NCBI RefSeq assembly: GCF_004919685.1
Contig: NZ_SMYZ01000012.1
Coordinates: 1 to 64,000, forward strand
Source: Mesorhizobium norvegicum
Lineage (GTDB): Bacteria > Pseudomonadota > Alphaproteobacteria > Rhizobiales > Rhizobiaceae
Direction: 5' to 3'
DNA: 64,000 nucleotides
Numbering within the stretch: position 1 is the first letter of the stretch; the number at the start of each line of letters is the position of its first letter. This document shows positions 29,740 to 38,417 of this stretch, one piece after another. Below the pieces are notes generated by a model. That model searched no databases and had not been told where the DNA came from. It was given only the letters and a program-made list of their open reading frames with translations. The translations under genes were made by a program, and so were the position numbers.

Positions 29740-30660
29740 ATGAGCGTTGCGCTGAAGGCGTCTGCTGCCCTCATGTTGGTGCAGGCCGTGCTCTGGTCCG
29801 ATCCGGCGCATGCCGACTGGCGCGATGACATCGGCACGTTTCGCATCGGCATCGTTGCCGAGCCAGGCGCCGGCAACACCGTTCCGGGGCTGGCTGTGTT
29901 GACCGACGCCTACTCCAAGGCCTTGGGCATGAGGGTCGAGTTTGTCGTTGCCCGTGATTATGCCGCGCTGATCGAGGCGCAGGCCAATGCCCGCATCGAA
30001 TACGCGATCTATTCGGCCACCGCCTATGCGACGGCCTCGCATCGCTGCTCATGTATCGAGCCGCTTGTGGCTCCGGTCGATTCCGACGGCGCGATCGGCA
30101 TCCGCTCCGTTCTGCTGACACGGGACGGCAAGCTGCCCGATCTGGCGGCGATAGAGAGCCATCGCATCGCCATGGCGCCTTCGGGCAGCGTCGGCGGTTC
30201 TCTCTTGCCATTGGCGGCTTTGACGGCGGAAGGCCGCAAGGTTGCGGAAGATGCACCGTTTCTGGTCCATGCCGACTCGGCTGCGGCGGCCGAAACGATG
30301 CTGGTCGATGGCAGGGCCGATGGCCTGTTCGGTTGGGTGACGGCCGCGGCCGACGGCCAGCCGCAAACATCGGGCACGCAGGCAAGGCTCGAAGCGGCAG
30401 GGCTCTCGGTGGCGGCGCTTCGGGTCGTATGGACGTCTGGCTTGCTGAGATATGGCCCTCACGCCGTCCGTAGCGATCTCGATCCTGAAGCCAAGCGCCG
30501 GCTCACCGTGTTCCTCACCAACCTCAAGTCGATAACGCCGGATGTCTACGAGCTCCTGGAATCGAAACATTCCGGGGGCTTCGCTGTCGTGGCGCCAAAA
30601 GATTACGAGATGGCCATTGCTATCGTGCGCTTCGTCTCGGGCAGCGGTCCACAGCAGTAG
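29740..30660 (+). CDS. Orphan PhnD-like periplasmic substrate-binding protein
   Basis: A 306-residue exported protein. The signal peptide is about residues 1-24 (ALKASAALMLVQAVLW, then DPAHA before the mature DWRDDIGTF). The mature part resembles PhnD/phosphonate-type binding proteins: FRIGIVAEPGAGNTVPGLAV, VARDYAALIEAQANARIEYA and a GSVGGSLLPLAAL hinge. No permease or ATPase gene is near, so it may be a periplasmic sensor or an unlinked transporter component. It is adjacent to the Tad pilus locus, separated by a repeat fragment. The start at 29740 begins the signal peptide; an upstream in-frame ATG lies in repeat DNA. Confidence 0.7.
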   Translation: MSVALKASAALMLVQAVLWSDPAHADWRDDIGTFRIGIVAEPGAGNTVPGLAVLTDAYSKALGMRVEFVVARDYAALIEAQANARIEYAIYSATAYATASHRCSCIEPLVAPVDSDGAIGIRSVLLTRDGKLPDLAAIESHRIAMAPSGSVGGSLLPLAALTAEGRKVAEDAPFLVHADSAAAAETMLVDGRADGLFGWVTAAADGQPQTSGTQARLEAAGLSVAALRVVWTSGLLRYGPHAVRSDLDPEAKRRLTVFLTNLKSITPDVYELLESKHSGGFAVVAPKDYEMAIAIVRFVSGSGPQQ

Positions 30661-30661
30661 C

Positions 30662-30720
30662 GCAAAAGTGTGTAACGGTTTTCCGTCAGGAATTACGTGG
30701 TAGAGCCGGAGCGGTCCTGC
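30662..30720. repeat. Fragment of the AAAGTGTG-CGGTTTTCCG dispersed repeat
   Basis: This sequence between two convergent genes (AAAAGTGTGTAACGG, then TTTTCCGTCAGGAATTACG) closely parallels the reverse complement of the dnaN-recF element. It then has a GAGCGGTCC segment. It is an imperfect copy that may serve as a bidirectional transcription end. Confidence 0.5.
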
Positions 30721-30741
30721 GAACCGCCTGGCTGTCTCTGT

Positions 30742-31365
30742 TCAACAGTCGCCGCAAGGGACAGTCACGCTTCTGCGGGGGCGCAGATAATAGGTTTCGC
30801 CCATCGTTATATTGCTGAAAGCGGAGGTCAATCCAAGCTTCTGTTGGTTGCTCGCCGTCCAGGCGATGACCGGCGTGTAGCCGAGATTGCTTTCGACGCG
30901 GATGAGGAAGGTGTTGGCGACCTTGAGCGTTGCTGGAACCGTGGTTTCCGTGGTCGCCGCGGGGCCGGCGCTGGCGACGCCGGCGACCAACTTGCGCGAC
31001 CATACCACCAGTGCCCTCGTCGCATCGGCCGAGACCTGTATTGCCGTGATGGTGATGGTCGGGGTCGAGCGGTTGTAGGGCTGAAGGGTCACGCTGCCGA
31101 TCTGCATGATGGCGTCGACATCCGCCTTGACGACGCTTGTCTGCTGGGTGACGAGATCGGCCACCATGCTGCCGATACGACTGACCTTCTTGCTGGTCTC
31201 GATGGCCTGTGACGCCTCCATTGTCAGGAAATACATGATCAGCAGAACAGGCATGATCAAAGCGAATTCGACCGCCGCGATGCCGCGGCGATCGGACCAG
31301 AATCGATTTGCCTTCCGCCAAACTCCCGCAGTCCTAAGATGTGCCCCCGCACGCATCATGCCCAT
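30742..31365 (-). CDS. TadE-like pseudopilin, first copy
   Basis: A 207-residue protein with the TadE signature near the N-terminus (RRGIAAVEFALIMPVLL), a prepilin-like cleavage site followed by one hydrophobic helix (about 33-52). The remainder would be periplasmic and ends in PCGDC. TadE-like proteins are minor pseudopilins processed by the prepilin peptidase CpaA. It lies 39 nt downstream of a second TadE-like gene. A TadG-type von Willebrand domain is not present. Confidence 0.8.
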   Translation of the reverse strand: MGMMRAGAHLRTAGVWRKANRFWSDRRGIAAVEFALIMPVLLIMYFLTMEASQAIETSKKVSRIGSMVADLVTQQTSVVKADVDAIMQIGSVTLQPYNRSTPTITITAIQVSADATRALVVWSRKLVAGVASAGPAATTETTVPATLKVANTFLIRVESNLGYTPVIAWTASNQQKLGLTSAFSNITMGETYYLRPRRSVTVPCGDC

Positions 31366-31404
31366 TGCCCTTTTTCTTTTACTGCTTGTGCATCCGCCTC
31401 GAAC

Positions 31405-31986
31405 TCAGTTGTCGAACGGCTCGTTCTGCCAGGTCACCGATGCGAAATGCAGAGTCTTGTTGCCGCCCATCGACTGCGCCAACAGGTCGGTCATGATTGG
31501 CCATTTGTAGAAGACGCGAAGCATGTTCCTCGATTCCGCCGCGCCCGCCGTTATGGAAAAGGGCACTTCGGCGGTGCCTTTGGTCAACTGAACATCGTTG
31601 TTTTTGATCTTGAAGCCCGCCGTGGCCGCGTCGGCGAATGTTGTATATTGGCGGAGATCCACCAGCAGCTGATTGGGACAATCCTGGGAAACGATGATCT
31701 CCAGCTTTGTGCAGATCATGTCCCGCAAATTGGTCCCGGCGACGTCGGTCGCCCTCAACTGGCCGGTGCGCAGCTTGCGCGCGACATCGTCGGTGATGTT
31801 GGCCATCACTTCCTGGCCGGCAAACGCGATGCAGCTTTCCAGAATGGCAAAGACAAGCAGGGCGAACGGAACTGAAAGGATTGCGAATTCTATTGCCGTG
31901 GCGCCGCGCTGGTCACGAAGGAAACGAGCGAAAAACCTTGGGCGTCTCGCCGTGTGGTCGCCTGCGCAGCCGAATTCCTTGCTCAT
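31405..31986 (-). CDS. TadE-like pseudopilin, second copy
   Basis: A 193-residue protein with the TadE/prepilin-like motif RDQRGATAIEFAILSVPFAL near residues 24-44, then one hydrophobic helix and a periplasmic domain. The G-A-T-A-I-E-F pattern is nearly identical to that of the Flp pilin encoded nearby (GATAIEYG), consistent with CpaA processing. It is in tandem with the other TadE-like gene and downstream of the secretin-N-domain gene on the minus strand. Confidence 0.82.
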   Translation of the reverse strand: MSKEFGCAGDHTARRPRFFARFLRDQRGATAIEFAILSVPFALLVFAILESCIAFAGQEVMANITDDVARKLRTGQLRATDVAGTNLRDMICTKLEIIVSQDCPNQLLVDLRQYTTFADAATAGFKIKNNDVQLTKGTAEVPFSITAGAAESRNMLRVFYKWPIMTDLLAQSMGGNKTLHFASVTWQNEPFDN

Positions 31987-32124
31987 GTCTGATCCTGCCG
32001 ATCTCTATACGGTCTCGGAGGGAGCATTAGCGCAAACCGATTGAGGTCCGGTTTGGATGACCGTTAAAGTCAGCGTTGGCGTTTTAACCAGCTGATAACC
32101 TGAACGGCATTCGATTGCGCCATC

Positions 32125-32547
32125 CTACCGGCTGACGCTCATCTCCGCTTCAGAGGCCTTCTCCGCCTCGCTCTTGAAGGAGCTTTCGCAATAGGGCGTG
32201 CAGGACATCGTCTGTATTTCGGCGCGCCGATAGATACGCACGGACGAGGCGGCCTGCCGCACCACGGTAACCTGCTCGTCGACGATAGGGCTGCCATCCG
32301 TGTCGAGCACGACCAGATTGGTGACGCCGAAGCCTTTGCCGGTCAGCACGATCGTCGAAGCGTCCTGCACGGAAGCGTCGGCGATTGCCGGGTTGCCGAC
32401 CACGATCGTGTCGGCGGGGCGCGACAGTTTGACGATCTTGGCCTGGTTCATCGTCACCTCGATGCCGGCGCCGGCCATCGCGGGCGCGATGAAGGTCGCG
32501 GCGGCAAGAAGCGCGGCAATCAGGATTGACGATCTCGGCTGGGCCAT
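32125..32547 (-). CDS. Stand-alone pilus-assembly N-terminal-domain protein (CpaC-N paralogue)
   Basis: A 140-residue exported protein with a signal peptide (LIAALLAAATFIAPAMA). Next is one domain (about 25-110) that parallels the N-terminal domain of CpaC: IVKLSRPADTIVVGNPAIAD here versus DLPSDAYDILVANPAVAD in CpaC, and TGKGFGVTNLVVLDTDG versus FGKAVGETNIFVFGPNG. It lacks the secretin pore. The C-terminal tail has a Cys pair (SCTPYCE). A periplasmic partner of the Tad secretin is a reasonable inference. It heads the minus-strand tad transcript, divergent from flp. Confidence 0.75.
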   Translation of the reverse strand: MAQPRSSILIAALLAAATFIAPAMAGAGIEVTMNQAKIVKLSRPADTIVVGNPAIADASVQDASTIVLTGKGFGVTNLVVLDTDGSPIVDEQVTVVRQAASSVRIYRRAEIQTMSCTPYCESSFKSEAEKASEAEMSVSR

Positions 32548-32881
32548 TGAGGCGCTCCACGCAAGCGGACTGATCAACGGAACATGAACGAGATTGGTGA
32601 ACCAACGGTTAAGCACACGTTGTTGCCGATGGTACAACGGTCGGCAAGGCAGCCTCCGAGCTGCGTTCCGGCCGGGGTCGCAAGCGCCACCAAACCCGCA
32701 AACGAAGGGTCGGTCGGCACTTAGCCTGGAGTTAACCACGCAATATGTTCGAACCGGGAAAGGAATCGGTAAGGCTGTTTATTAAGCCGATCGAAAGAGC
32801 TTCTCCCTAGATTGGCAGCATCCGATCAACCATCACAGAAGTTGACGGAAGTGCTGTAACACGTGGAGTAGGAGCTCTCAA
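32548..32881. promoter_or_regulatory. Divergent region between the CpaC-N paralogue and flp
   Basis: About 330 nt with no gene separates the two divergent tad transcripts and must hold both promoters. The flp side ends in a good Shine-Dalgarno (AGGAG) 8 nt before the ATG. TTAA-containing stretches occur near 32732, but none forms a proper TTAA-N7-TTAA CtrA site. Confidence 0.45.
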
Positions 32882-33064
32882 ATGTCTAATCTCATCGCAC
32901 GTTTTGTGAAGGACGAATCCGGCGCGACCGCTATCGAATATGGTCTGATCGCCGCTCTCATCGCGCTCGCCATCATCACCGGCGCCGGCGCGCTCGGCAA
33001 TGCACTCAACGCCAAGTTCACCACGATCGGAACCACCTTGAACAGCGCGCCGGGCGGCAGCTGA
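32882..33064 (+). CDS. flp: Flp-family type IVb pilin
   Basis: A 60-residue prepilin. A short basic leader (MSNLIARFVKDESG) is cut after Gly14, followed by the diagnostic ATAIEYGLIAALIALAII with Glu and Tyr at mature positions 5 and 6. The rest is a hydrophobic helix and a short tail. It is the major subunit of the Tad/Flp pilus used for surface attachment. A strong Shine-Dalgarno and an immediate stem-loop (33101-33127) suggest high expression as a short transcript with partial read-through into cpaA. Confidence 0.95.
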   Translation: MSNLIARFVKDESGATAIEYGLIAALIALAIITGAGALGNALNAKFTTIGTTLNSAPGGS

Positions 33065-33100
33065 TCGGCCTTATCGCCGAGTACTTGGATTGCGTTCTGG

Positions 33101-33127
33101 AAAGGGCCGCCGCGTGGCGGCCCTTTT
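33101..33127 (+). terminator. Terminator/attenuator between flp and cpaA
   Basis: A perfect 11-bp stem (AAAGGGCCGCC / GGCGGCCCTTT) with a GCGT loop is followed by a short T-run. It lies 36 nt after the flp stop, well placed to make abundant flp mRNA and lower read-through to the assembly genes. Confidence 0.85.
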
Positions 33128-33240
33128 CCTTGCCGCTGCCAATATCAGTATCAGCCGTCTTTTCGTTCCGGGCCTCATCAATCGTTAATCGAACATGCCT
33201 AGATTGAGCCCGGTGAAATCGGACAATAGGCGTAGTGCCG

Positions 33241-33759
33241 ATGCTTGAAGCCCTGATCTTCGTCGTTTTTCCGTTCTGCATGTTGTTTGCCGCGATCTCC
33301 GACATGCTGTCGATGACGATCGCCAATCGCGTGCCGGTACTGCTCGTCGTTGTCTTCGCGCTGGTTGCGCCGCTGACGGGCATGGAATGGGCGGCCTATG
33401 GCGGACATTTCGCCGCCGGCGCCCTGGTCCTTGCCGTGACGTTCGGCCTGTTTGCAATGGGCGGCATGGGCGGCGGCGACGCCAAGCTTCTGGCTGCCAC
33501 CGCGATGTGGATGGGTCTCAACGTGAATCTCGTCGAGTATCTTGTCGCCTCGACAATCATCGGTGGCCTGCTGACGCTCGCGATCATCCTCTACCGGAAG
33601 TCGCTGCTTGCGGCCGTTACCGGCCAAAATCCGTTTCTGCGCCATTTCGCCGACGAGGCAAAAGGTGTTCCTTACGGAGTAGCCCTTGGGCTTGGCGGGT
33701 TGCTGACCTATCCGGATTCGCCTTTGATGGTATGGGCGCTGGCCAGGCTGGCGGCCTGA
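33241..33759 (+). CDS. cpaA: Prepilin peptidase CpaA/TadV
   Basis: A 172-residue membrane aspartic protease that cleaves the Flp prepilin and TadE-type leaders. The two catalytic aspartates are seen in AAISDMLSM and in the GxGD motif MGGGDAKLLAAT. About five membrane helices. It is a minimal-size enzyme without the methyltransferase domain. ATG 33241 is used; a GTG two codons upstream (33235) is equally well placed relative to a weak AGG. Confidence 0.92.
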   Translation: MLEALIFVVFPFCMLFAAISDMLSMTIANRVPVLLVVVFALVAPLTGMEWAAYGGHFAAGALVLAVTFGLFAMGGMGGGDAKLLAATAMWMGLNVNLVEYLVASTIIGGLLTLAIILYRKSLLAAVTGQNPFLRHFADEAKGVPYGVALGLGGLLTYPDSPLMVWALARLAA

Positions 33760-33973
33760 ACACAATCTGATTTCTTTTATTGATCCGCGTTGCCCCAATA
33801 GGCTTTTCAACAAGGCCGGCCCGGTCATTTCCGCCGGTCAGGCCACATTCCGTCTAATTTATGTAAACCTTAAATTAATCACGATCGTAAGCATTACATT
33901 AACCTTGTTTTGACGATTGCCGCTGCAAAGTCCGGCTTGGCTACGTGGTTTGCCAGGGCAAGGGTTCGGACAG

Positions 33974-34786
33974 ATGCCAGCATCGCGATTGATAATTCTG
34001 AGCGTGGCGGTGGCCGCGGCGGGTGGCGCTGGGTATGTCGCGAAAAACATGGTGGCACCGCCGCCCCAGGTGGTCGTCGATTCAGGCCCCCAGGCCCCTG
34101 CGGTGTCTCTGCAGGATGTGCTTGTGCTTTCGGGCGACGTTCCGATGGGCAGCCCGATCGAGAATAACATCGCCTGGCAATCCTGGCCCGCCGCCGGCGT
34201 CAACGCGAATTTCATCACCCGCACCGCCGAGCCTGAGGCACTGGACAAGCTGAAGGGTTCCGTTGCCCGTGTGGCGATGTACGCCGGAGAGCCTCTGCGG
34301 CGTTCCAAGTTGATCGGCGAGGGGCAGAGCTTCATGTCGTCGATCCTGCCTTCCGGCATGCGGGCGGTGGCCACGGCCATCTCGGCCGACACATCGGCCG
34401 GCGGCTTCATTCTTCCGAACGATTTCGTCGATGTCATCATGACCCGCAGGGCCGATGCCGCCAGCGGTGCCGCCGGCTTCAACACCGAGACCATCCTCAA
34501 GAACATCCGTGTCCTGGCCATCGACCAGACCATTCAGGAGGACGAGGAAGGCAAGAAGACCAGGGTGGGCCAGACCGCTACGCTGGAACTGACGCCCAAG
34601 CAGGCAGAGATCATCACCGTCGCCCAACAGATGGCGGATCGCCTGACCCTGGCACTGCGGGCGGTCGCGGACACACAGGAAAAGAATCTGGGTGAGGCCG
34701 ACTATCTCGTTTCCGGCAATGGCCGCAGGGGAACGGTGAGGCTGATCAAGTCGGGCGAAGTTTCCGAAGTAGGGGCAAGGAAATGA
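33974..34786 (+). CDS. cpaB: Flp pilus assembly protein CpaB/RcpC
   Basis: A 270-residue periplasmic protein with an N-terminal membrane anchor (RLIILSVAVAAAGGAGYVA). A SAF-like domain follows (about 45-110, with VLSGDVPMGSPI and GEPLRRSKLI). The RcpC domain contains RAVATAISADTSAGGFILPN and DFVDVIMTRR. CpaB helps build and stabilise the secretin channel. The ATG at 33974 starts the anchor. The stop overlaps the cpaC start (ATGA). Its upstream region (33760-33973) is AT-rich with several TTAA words. Confidence 0.9.
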   Translation: MPASRLIILSVAVAAAGGAGYVAKNMVAPPPQVVVDSGPQAPAVSLQDVLVLSGDVPMGSPIENNIAWQSWPAAGVNANFITRTAEPEALDKLKGSVARVAMYAGEPLRRSKLIGEGQSFMSSILPSGMRAVATAISADTSAGGFILPNDFVDVIMTRRADAASGAAGFNTETILKNIRVLAIDQTIQEDEEGKKTRVGQTATLELTPKQAEIITVAQQMADRLTLALRAVADTQEKNLGEADYLVSGNGRRGTVRLIKSGEVSEVGARK

Positions 34787-36309
34787 GGCTAAATGGTAAA
34801 CTGCCGGCAATTGTAGCCGCGGCATTCGGCCTGCTGCTCGTCGGAACGAATCTGCAAGGCGTTGTCGAGGCAAAGAACGCGCAGGTCACGGCATCGACGG
34901 CCACCCAGCGCGTCAAGCTCGGCCTCAACAAATCGGTGGTCATCGACCTGCCGAGCGATGCCTACGACATTCTCGTCGCCAATCCGGCGGTGGCCGATGC
35001 GGTGACCCGCACCGCAAGGCGCATCTATCTGTTCGGCAAGGCGGTCGGCGAGACGAACATCTTTGTCTTCGGCCCGAATGGCGAGCAGATCGTCAGCCTG
35101 GATCTGGCCGTCGAACGCGACGTTGCCGGTCTTGAGGACTATATCAAGCGCTTCATTCCGACGTCGACCATCAAGGTGGAACTGCTGAATGACAACGTCG
35201 TCCTGACAGGGACGGTCGACACGCCGCTGGACGCAAAACGCGCGGTCGACCTGGCGACGATCTTCGTCTCGGGCGGTGAAGCAACGACGGGACAATATTC
35301 GCAGACCGCGGCCGGCGGTTCGTCCCAGAGCGGTGTGGACATCAACAACCCGGACCAGGAGCGCCGCACCAGCAAGATCGTCAACCTGCTCCAGATCATC
35401 GGCGACGATCAGGTTACGCTGAAGGTGACGGTCGCCGAAGTCAGCCGCTCGGTGATGAAGCAGCTCGGCGTCAACATGGTCGGGAGCGGTAGCTCCAACG
35501 GCATCAGCTGGAATGCGCTGAGTTCTCCATCCTATGGATTGGGCAAGCCACTGTCGCAGTACTCGGGCCTGAGTCTTGGCAATGCGACTTCGCCTCTGCA
35601 GGCCTACATCAACGCGATGGAGCAATCCGGGGTCATGAAGACCCTGGCCGAGCCGACACTGACCGCCGTGTCGGGCGAGAAGGCGACGTTCAAGGTCGGT
35701 GGCGAGTTCAATCTCATCACCTCGCGTACACAAAACGTTTCAACCGACAACCAGACCGGCGAGATCACCTACACCAACACCAAGCTCGAATACGGCATAG
35801 GTCTCGAGTTCCAGCCCGTGGTGCTGTCGGCTGGCAGGATCAGCCTCAAGGTCAGAACCTCCGTATCGGAGCCGACCATGGAAGGTGCCGCCACCCTCGA
35901 AGCTGCCGGCAATTTGCCTGGAATGACTATGATGTCGATCCGCAAACGTCTGGCGGACACCACCGTTGAGTTGCCTTCCGGCGGCTCCATGATGATTGCC
36001 GGCCTGGTGCGCGACGATGTCCGTCAAGCTGTCGCGGGGTTGCCTGGCCTCACAAAGATTCCGGTACTTGGCACCCTCTTCCGCAGCAGGGACTTCGTGC
36101 GCAATGAGACAGAGCTGGTGGTCATCATCACGCCCTATCTGGTGAAGCCCGTGGCGCGCAACGAGCTTGCCAAGCCCGACGACAATTTCAACGCCGCCAG
36201 CGACGGCGCCGCCATGTTCCTTGGCCGCGTCAACCGCGTCTACGGCACCATGCAGACCGACAAGCCCAACGGCCGCTACCACGGCGTTGTCGGCTTCATC
36301 TACAAGTGA
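34783..36309 (+). CDS. cpaC: Flp pilus secretin CpaC/RcpA
   Basis: A 508-residue outer-membrane secretin. A signal peptide is followed by the pilus-assembly N domain (VKLGLNKSVVIDLPSDAYDI). A BON/secretin-N region comes next, then the C-terminal secretin domain with KTLAEPTLTAVSGEKATFKV, YGIGLEFQPVVL and PVLGTLFRSRDFVRNETELV. The oligomer forms the pore through which the Flp pilus exits. It is translationally coupled to cpaB. A paralogous N domain is encoded alone at 32125-32547. Confidence 0.95.
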   Translation: MRLNGKLPAIVAAAFGLLLVGTNLQGVVEAKNAQVTASTATQRVKLGLNKSVVIDLPSDAYDILVANPAVADAVTRTARRIYLFGKAVGETNIFVFGPNGEQIVSLDLAVERDVAGLEDYIKRFIPTSTIKVELLNDNVVLTGTVDTPLDAKRAVDLATIFVSGGEATTGQYSQTAAGGSSQSGVDINNPDQERRTSKIVNLLQIIGDDQVTLKVTVAEVSRSVMKQLGVNMVGSGSSNGISWNALSSPSYGLGKPLSQYSGLSLGNATSPLQAYINAMEQSGVMKTLAEPTLTAVSGEKATFKVGGEFNLITSRTQNVSTDNQTGEITYTNTKLEYGIGLEFQPVVLSAGRISLKVRTSVSEPTMEGAATLEAAGNLPGMTMMSIRKRLADTTVELPSGGSMMIAGLVRDDVRQAVAGLPGLTKIPVLGTLFRSRDFVRNETELVVIITPYLVKPVARNELAKPDDNFNAASDGAAMFLGRVNRVYGTMQTDKPNGRYHGVVGFIYK

Positions 36310-36323
36310 GCGGGGAAGCGGAC

Positions 36324-37061
36324 ATGTCTCAGTCAGCATTGAAGGCAAGGACCATCGCCACAACGATGCGCTTTGGCCGTTCGCAGGCCTGCCGGCGAGC
36401 CGTTCCGGCCCTGGCGGTTGCGGTTGTGGCGTTGCTGGCCGGTTGCGCCCAGCGCGACAGCATCACGGTCGGCGCCATTCCGGATGACTATCGCACCAAC
36501 CACCCGATCGTGATCGCGGAGAAGAACCAGAAGATCGACCTGCCTGTTGGCGCAGGTGACCGCGGCATGACCGGCGCGCAGCGCGATACGCTTCTTGGCT
36601 TCCTGGATGGCTACGACAAGAGCGCCGCTCCGACGCTGACGATCCAGGTCCCGAGCGGATCGGCCAACGAGGTCGCCGCAACGGCGGCCGCCCGCGGTTT
36701 CGCCCGGCTCGCGATCGCCGCCGGCGTCAAGCGCAACCGGATCGTCGTCACCTCCTATCAGGCCGCCTCGAGCGAGGTATCCTCGCCGGTTCGCGTCGCC
36801 TTTGTCTCGGTGAGGGCCCAGACCGACAAATGCGGTCGCTGGCCCGATGACCTGATGGAGACATCGGAAAACAAACACTATGCCGATTTCGGCTGCTCCT
36901 ATCAGAACAATCTTGCTGCCCAGATAGCCAACCCCAACGACCTGCTCGGGCCGCGCAAGTCGACCACCATCGATGCTGAGAATCGCGGCAAGGTGATCGA
37001 CGTCTACCGTGCAAGAGGCATCTCGGATGAGTTCCTCGGCAATTCGGAAGTGACGTACTGA
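36324..37061 (+). CDS. cpaD: Pilus assembly lipoprotein CpaD
   Basis: A 245-residue CpaD with a signal peptide and lipobox (AVVALLAGC), so it is an outer-membrane lipoprotein associated with the secretin. Family-like segments include NHPIVIAEKNQKIDLPVG, and CGRWPDDLMETSENKHYADF, with Cys residues that probably pair (CGRW and FGCSYQ). The ATG at 36324 has GGGAAGCGGA upstream. A GTG at 36306 overlapping the cpaC stop is a possible alternative, adding six residues. Confidence 0.9.
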   Translation: MSQSALKARTIATTMRFGRSQACRRAVPALAVAVVALLAGCAQRDSITVGAIPDDYRTNHPIVIAEKNQKIDLPVGAGDRGMTGAQRDTLLGFLDGYDKSAAPTLTIQVPSGSANEVAATAAARGFARLAIAAGVKRNRIVVTSYQAASSEVSSPVRVAFVSVRAQTDKCGRWPDDLMETSENKHYADFGCSYQNNLAAQIANPNDLLGPRKSTTIDAENRGKVIDVYRARGISDEFLGNSEVTY

Positions 37062-37098
37062 GCCGCAGTCTCGAACAGAACAGGCTACGCGAAAGAGC

Positions 37099-38388
37099 AT
37101 GACGATGAGCAACCTTGCCTACGACGCCCCGGTGGATGGCAGCGATACCTCGCAGCAGGACATCGCCGCGATGCAGGCATTGCGGCCGATCCCGCGCATC
37201 TCGATCCAGGCATTCTGCGAGACCGAGGGCGTTGCCAATCCGGTCGAGCGCGCCGGCGAGGACCGCCGCATGACCAAGGCACATCTCAAGGTCCATATGG
37301 GCGGCGTCCCCACCGCCATCGAATTCTACCAATCGGCGCCAACGCCCAACCTGATCTTGCTGGAATCGCGCAGCGAGCCCAAGCAATTGCTGGAGCAACT
37401 CGCCCAGCTCTCGGAATATTGCGATCCGACTTCGAAGGTGGTGGTGATCGGTCATTACAATGATGTCGGCCTCTACCGCGAGCTCATCCGTAACGGCATT
37501 TCCGAATATGTGATCGCACCGGTGTCGATGGCCGACATCGTCAGCGTGGTGTCCTCGATTTTCATCGATCCGGAAGCTGAGCCGCTCGGCCGTTCGATCG
37601 CCTTTGTCGGCGCCAAGGGTGGCGTCGGCTCCTCGACGATTGCCCACAATGTGGCTTGGGCGATGTCCTCCCTGTTCAAATCCGAAGTGGTCGTCGCCGA
37701 TCTCGATCTCGCTTTCGGCACGGCCAACATCAATTTCGACCAGGATCCGGCGCAAGGCATCGCCGAGGCGGTGTTTTCGCCGGAGCGCATCGATGAAGTC
37801 TATCTTGACCGGCTGCTCACCCAGTGCGCCGAGCATCTATCGTTGCTGGCAGCACCTTCGACGCTCGAACGGGTCTATGACTTCGATCCGGAGGCCTTCG
37901 CTCAGCTCATCGACACCGCCCAGCGCAGCGTGCCGCTTTTGGTGATCGATGTTCCCCATGTCTGGACGGGCTGGACCAAGAACACCCTGATCAAGGCCGA
38001 CGAGATCGTCATCACGGCGACACCGGAACTGGCCAATCTACGCAACACCAAGAACCTCGTCGACATGCTCAAACGGCTTCGTCCCAACGACCCGCCGCCG
38101 AAGCTGATCATCAACCAGGCCGGCGTTCCAAAGCGTCCGGAGATTTCGCCGTCCGATTTCGCCGAGCCGCTCGGCCTGTCGCCAATGTCGGTCATCGGTT
38201 TTGATCCGTTGCTGTTCGGCAATGCCGCCAACAACGGACGCATGCTTGGCGAGATGGATGCCAAGAACCCGGTTGTCGCAATGATCAACGAAATGGCGCA
38301 TGTGCTGACCGGGCGCAGTGAGATCAAGGCCAAGAAGAAGGCCGGGCTTGGCAGCCTGCTCGGCAAGTTCTCGCGCAACAAGAAGTGA
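37099..38388 (+). CDS. cpaE: Pilus localisation ATPase CpaE/TadZ
   Basis: A 429-residue CpaE. An N-terminal receiver-like domain (about 55-155) lacks the usual phosphorylation pocket. A ParA/MinD-type ATPase domain follows (about 170-400) with the deviant Walker A AFVGAKGGVGSSTIAHN and the switch ADLDLAFGTAN. CpaE places the pilus machinery at the pole in Caulobacter. Here a PodJ-like polarity protein is encoded about 21 kb away. Another ATG (37105) is two codons inside. It lies between cpaD and cpaF. Confidence 0.93.
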   Translation: MTMSNLAYDAPVDGSDTSQQDIAAMQALRPIPRISIQAFCETEGVANPVERAGEDRRMTKAHLKVHMGGVPTAIEFYQSAPTPNLILLESRSEPKQLLEQLAQLSEYCDPTSKVVVIGHYNDVGLYRELIRNGISEYVIAPVSMADIVSVVSSIFIDPEAEPLGRSIAFVGAKGGVGSSTIAHNVAWAMSSLFKSEVVVADLDLAFGTANINFDQDPAQGIAEAVFSPERIDEVYLDRLLTQCAEHLSLLAAPSTLERVYDFDPEAFAQLIDTAQRSVPLLVIDVPHVWTGWTKNTLIKADEIVITATPELANLRNTKNLVDMLKRLRPNDPPPKLIINQAGVPKRPEISPSDFAEPLGLSPMSVIGFDPLLFGNAANNGRMLGEMDAKNPVVAMINEMAHVLTGRSEIKAKKKAGLGSLLGKFSRNKK

Positions 38389-38417
38389 TGCTTCAGCAGT
38401 GGAATCGGTAGTCGATC

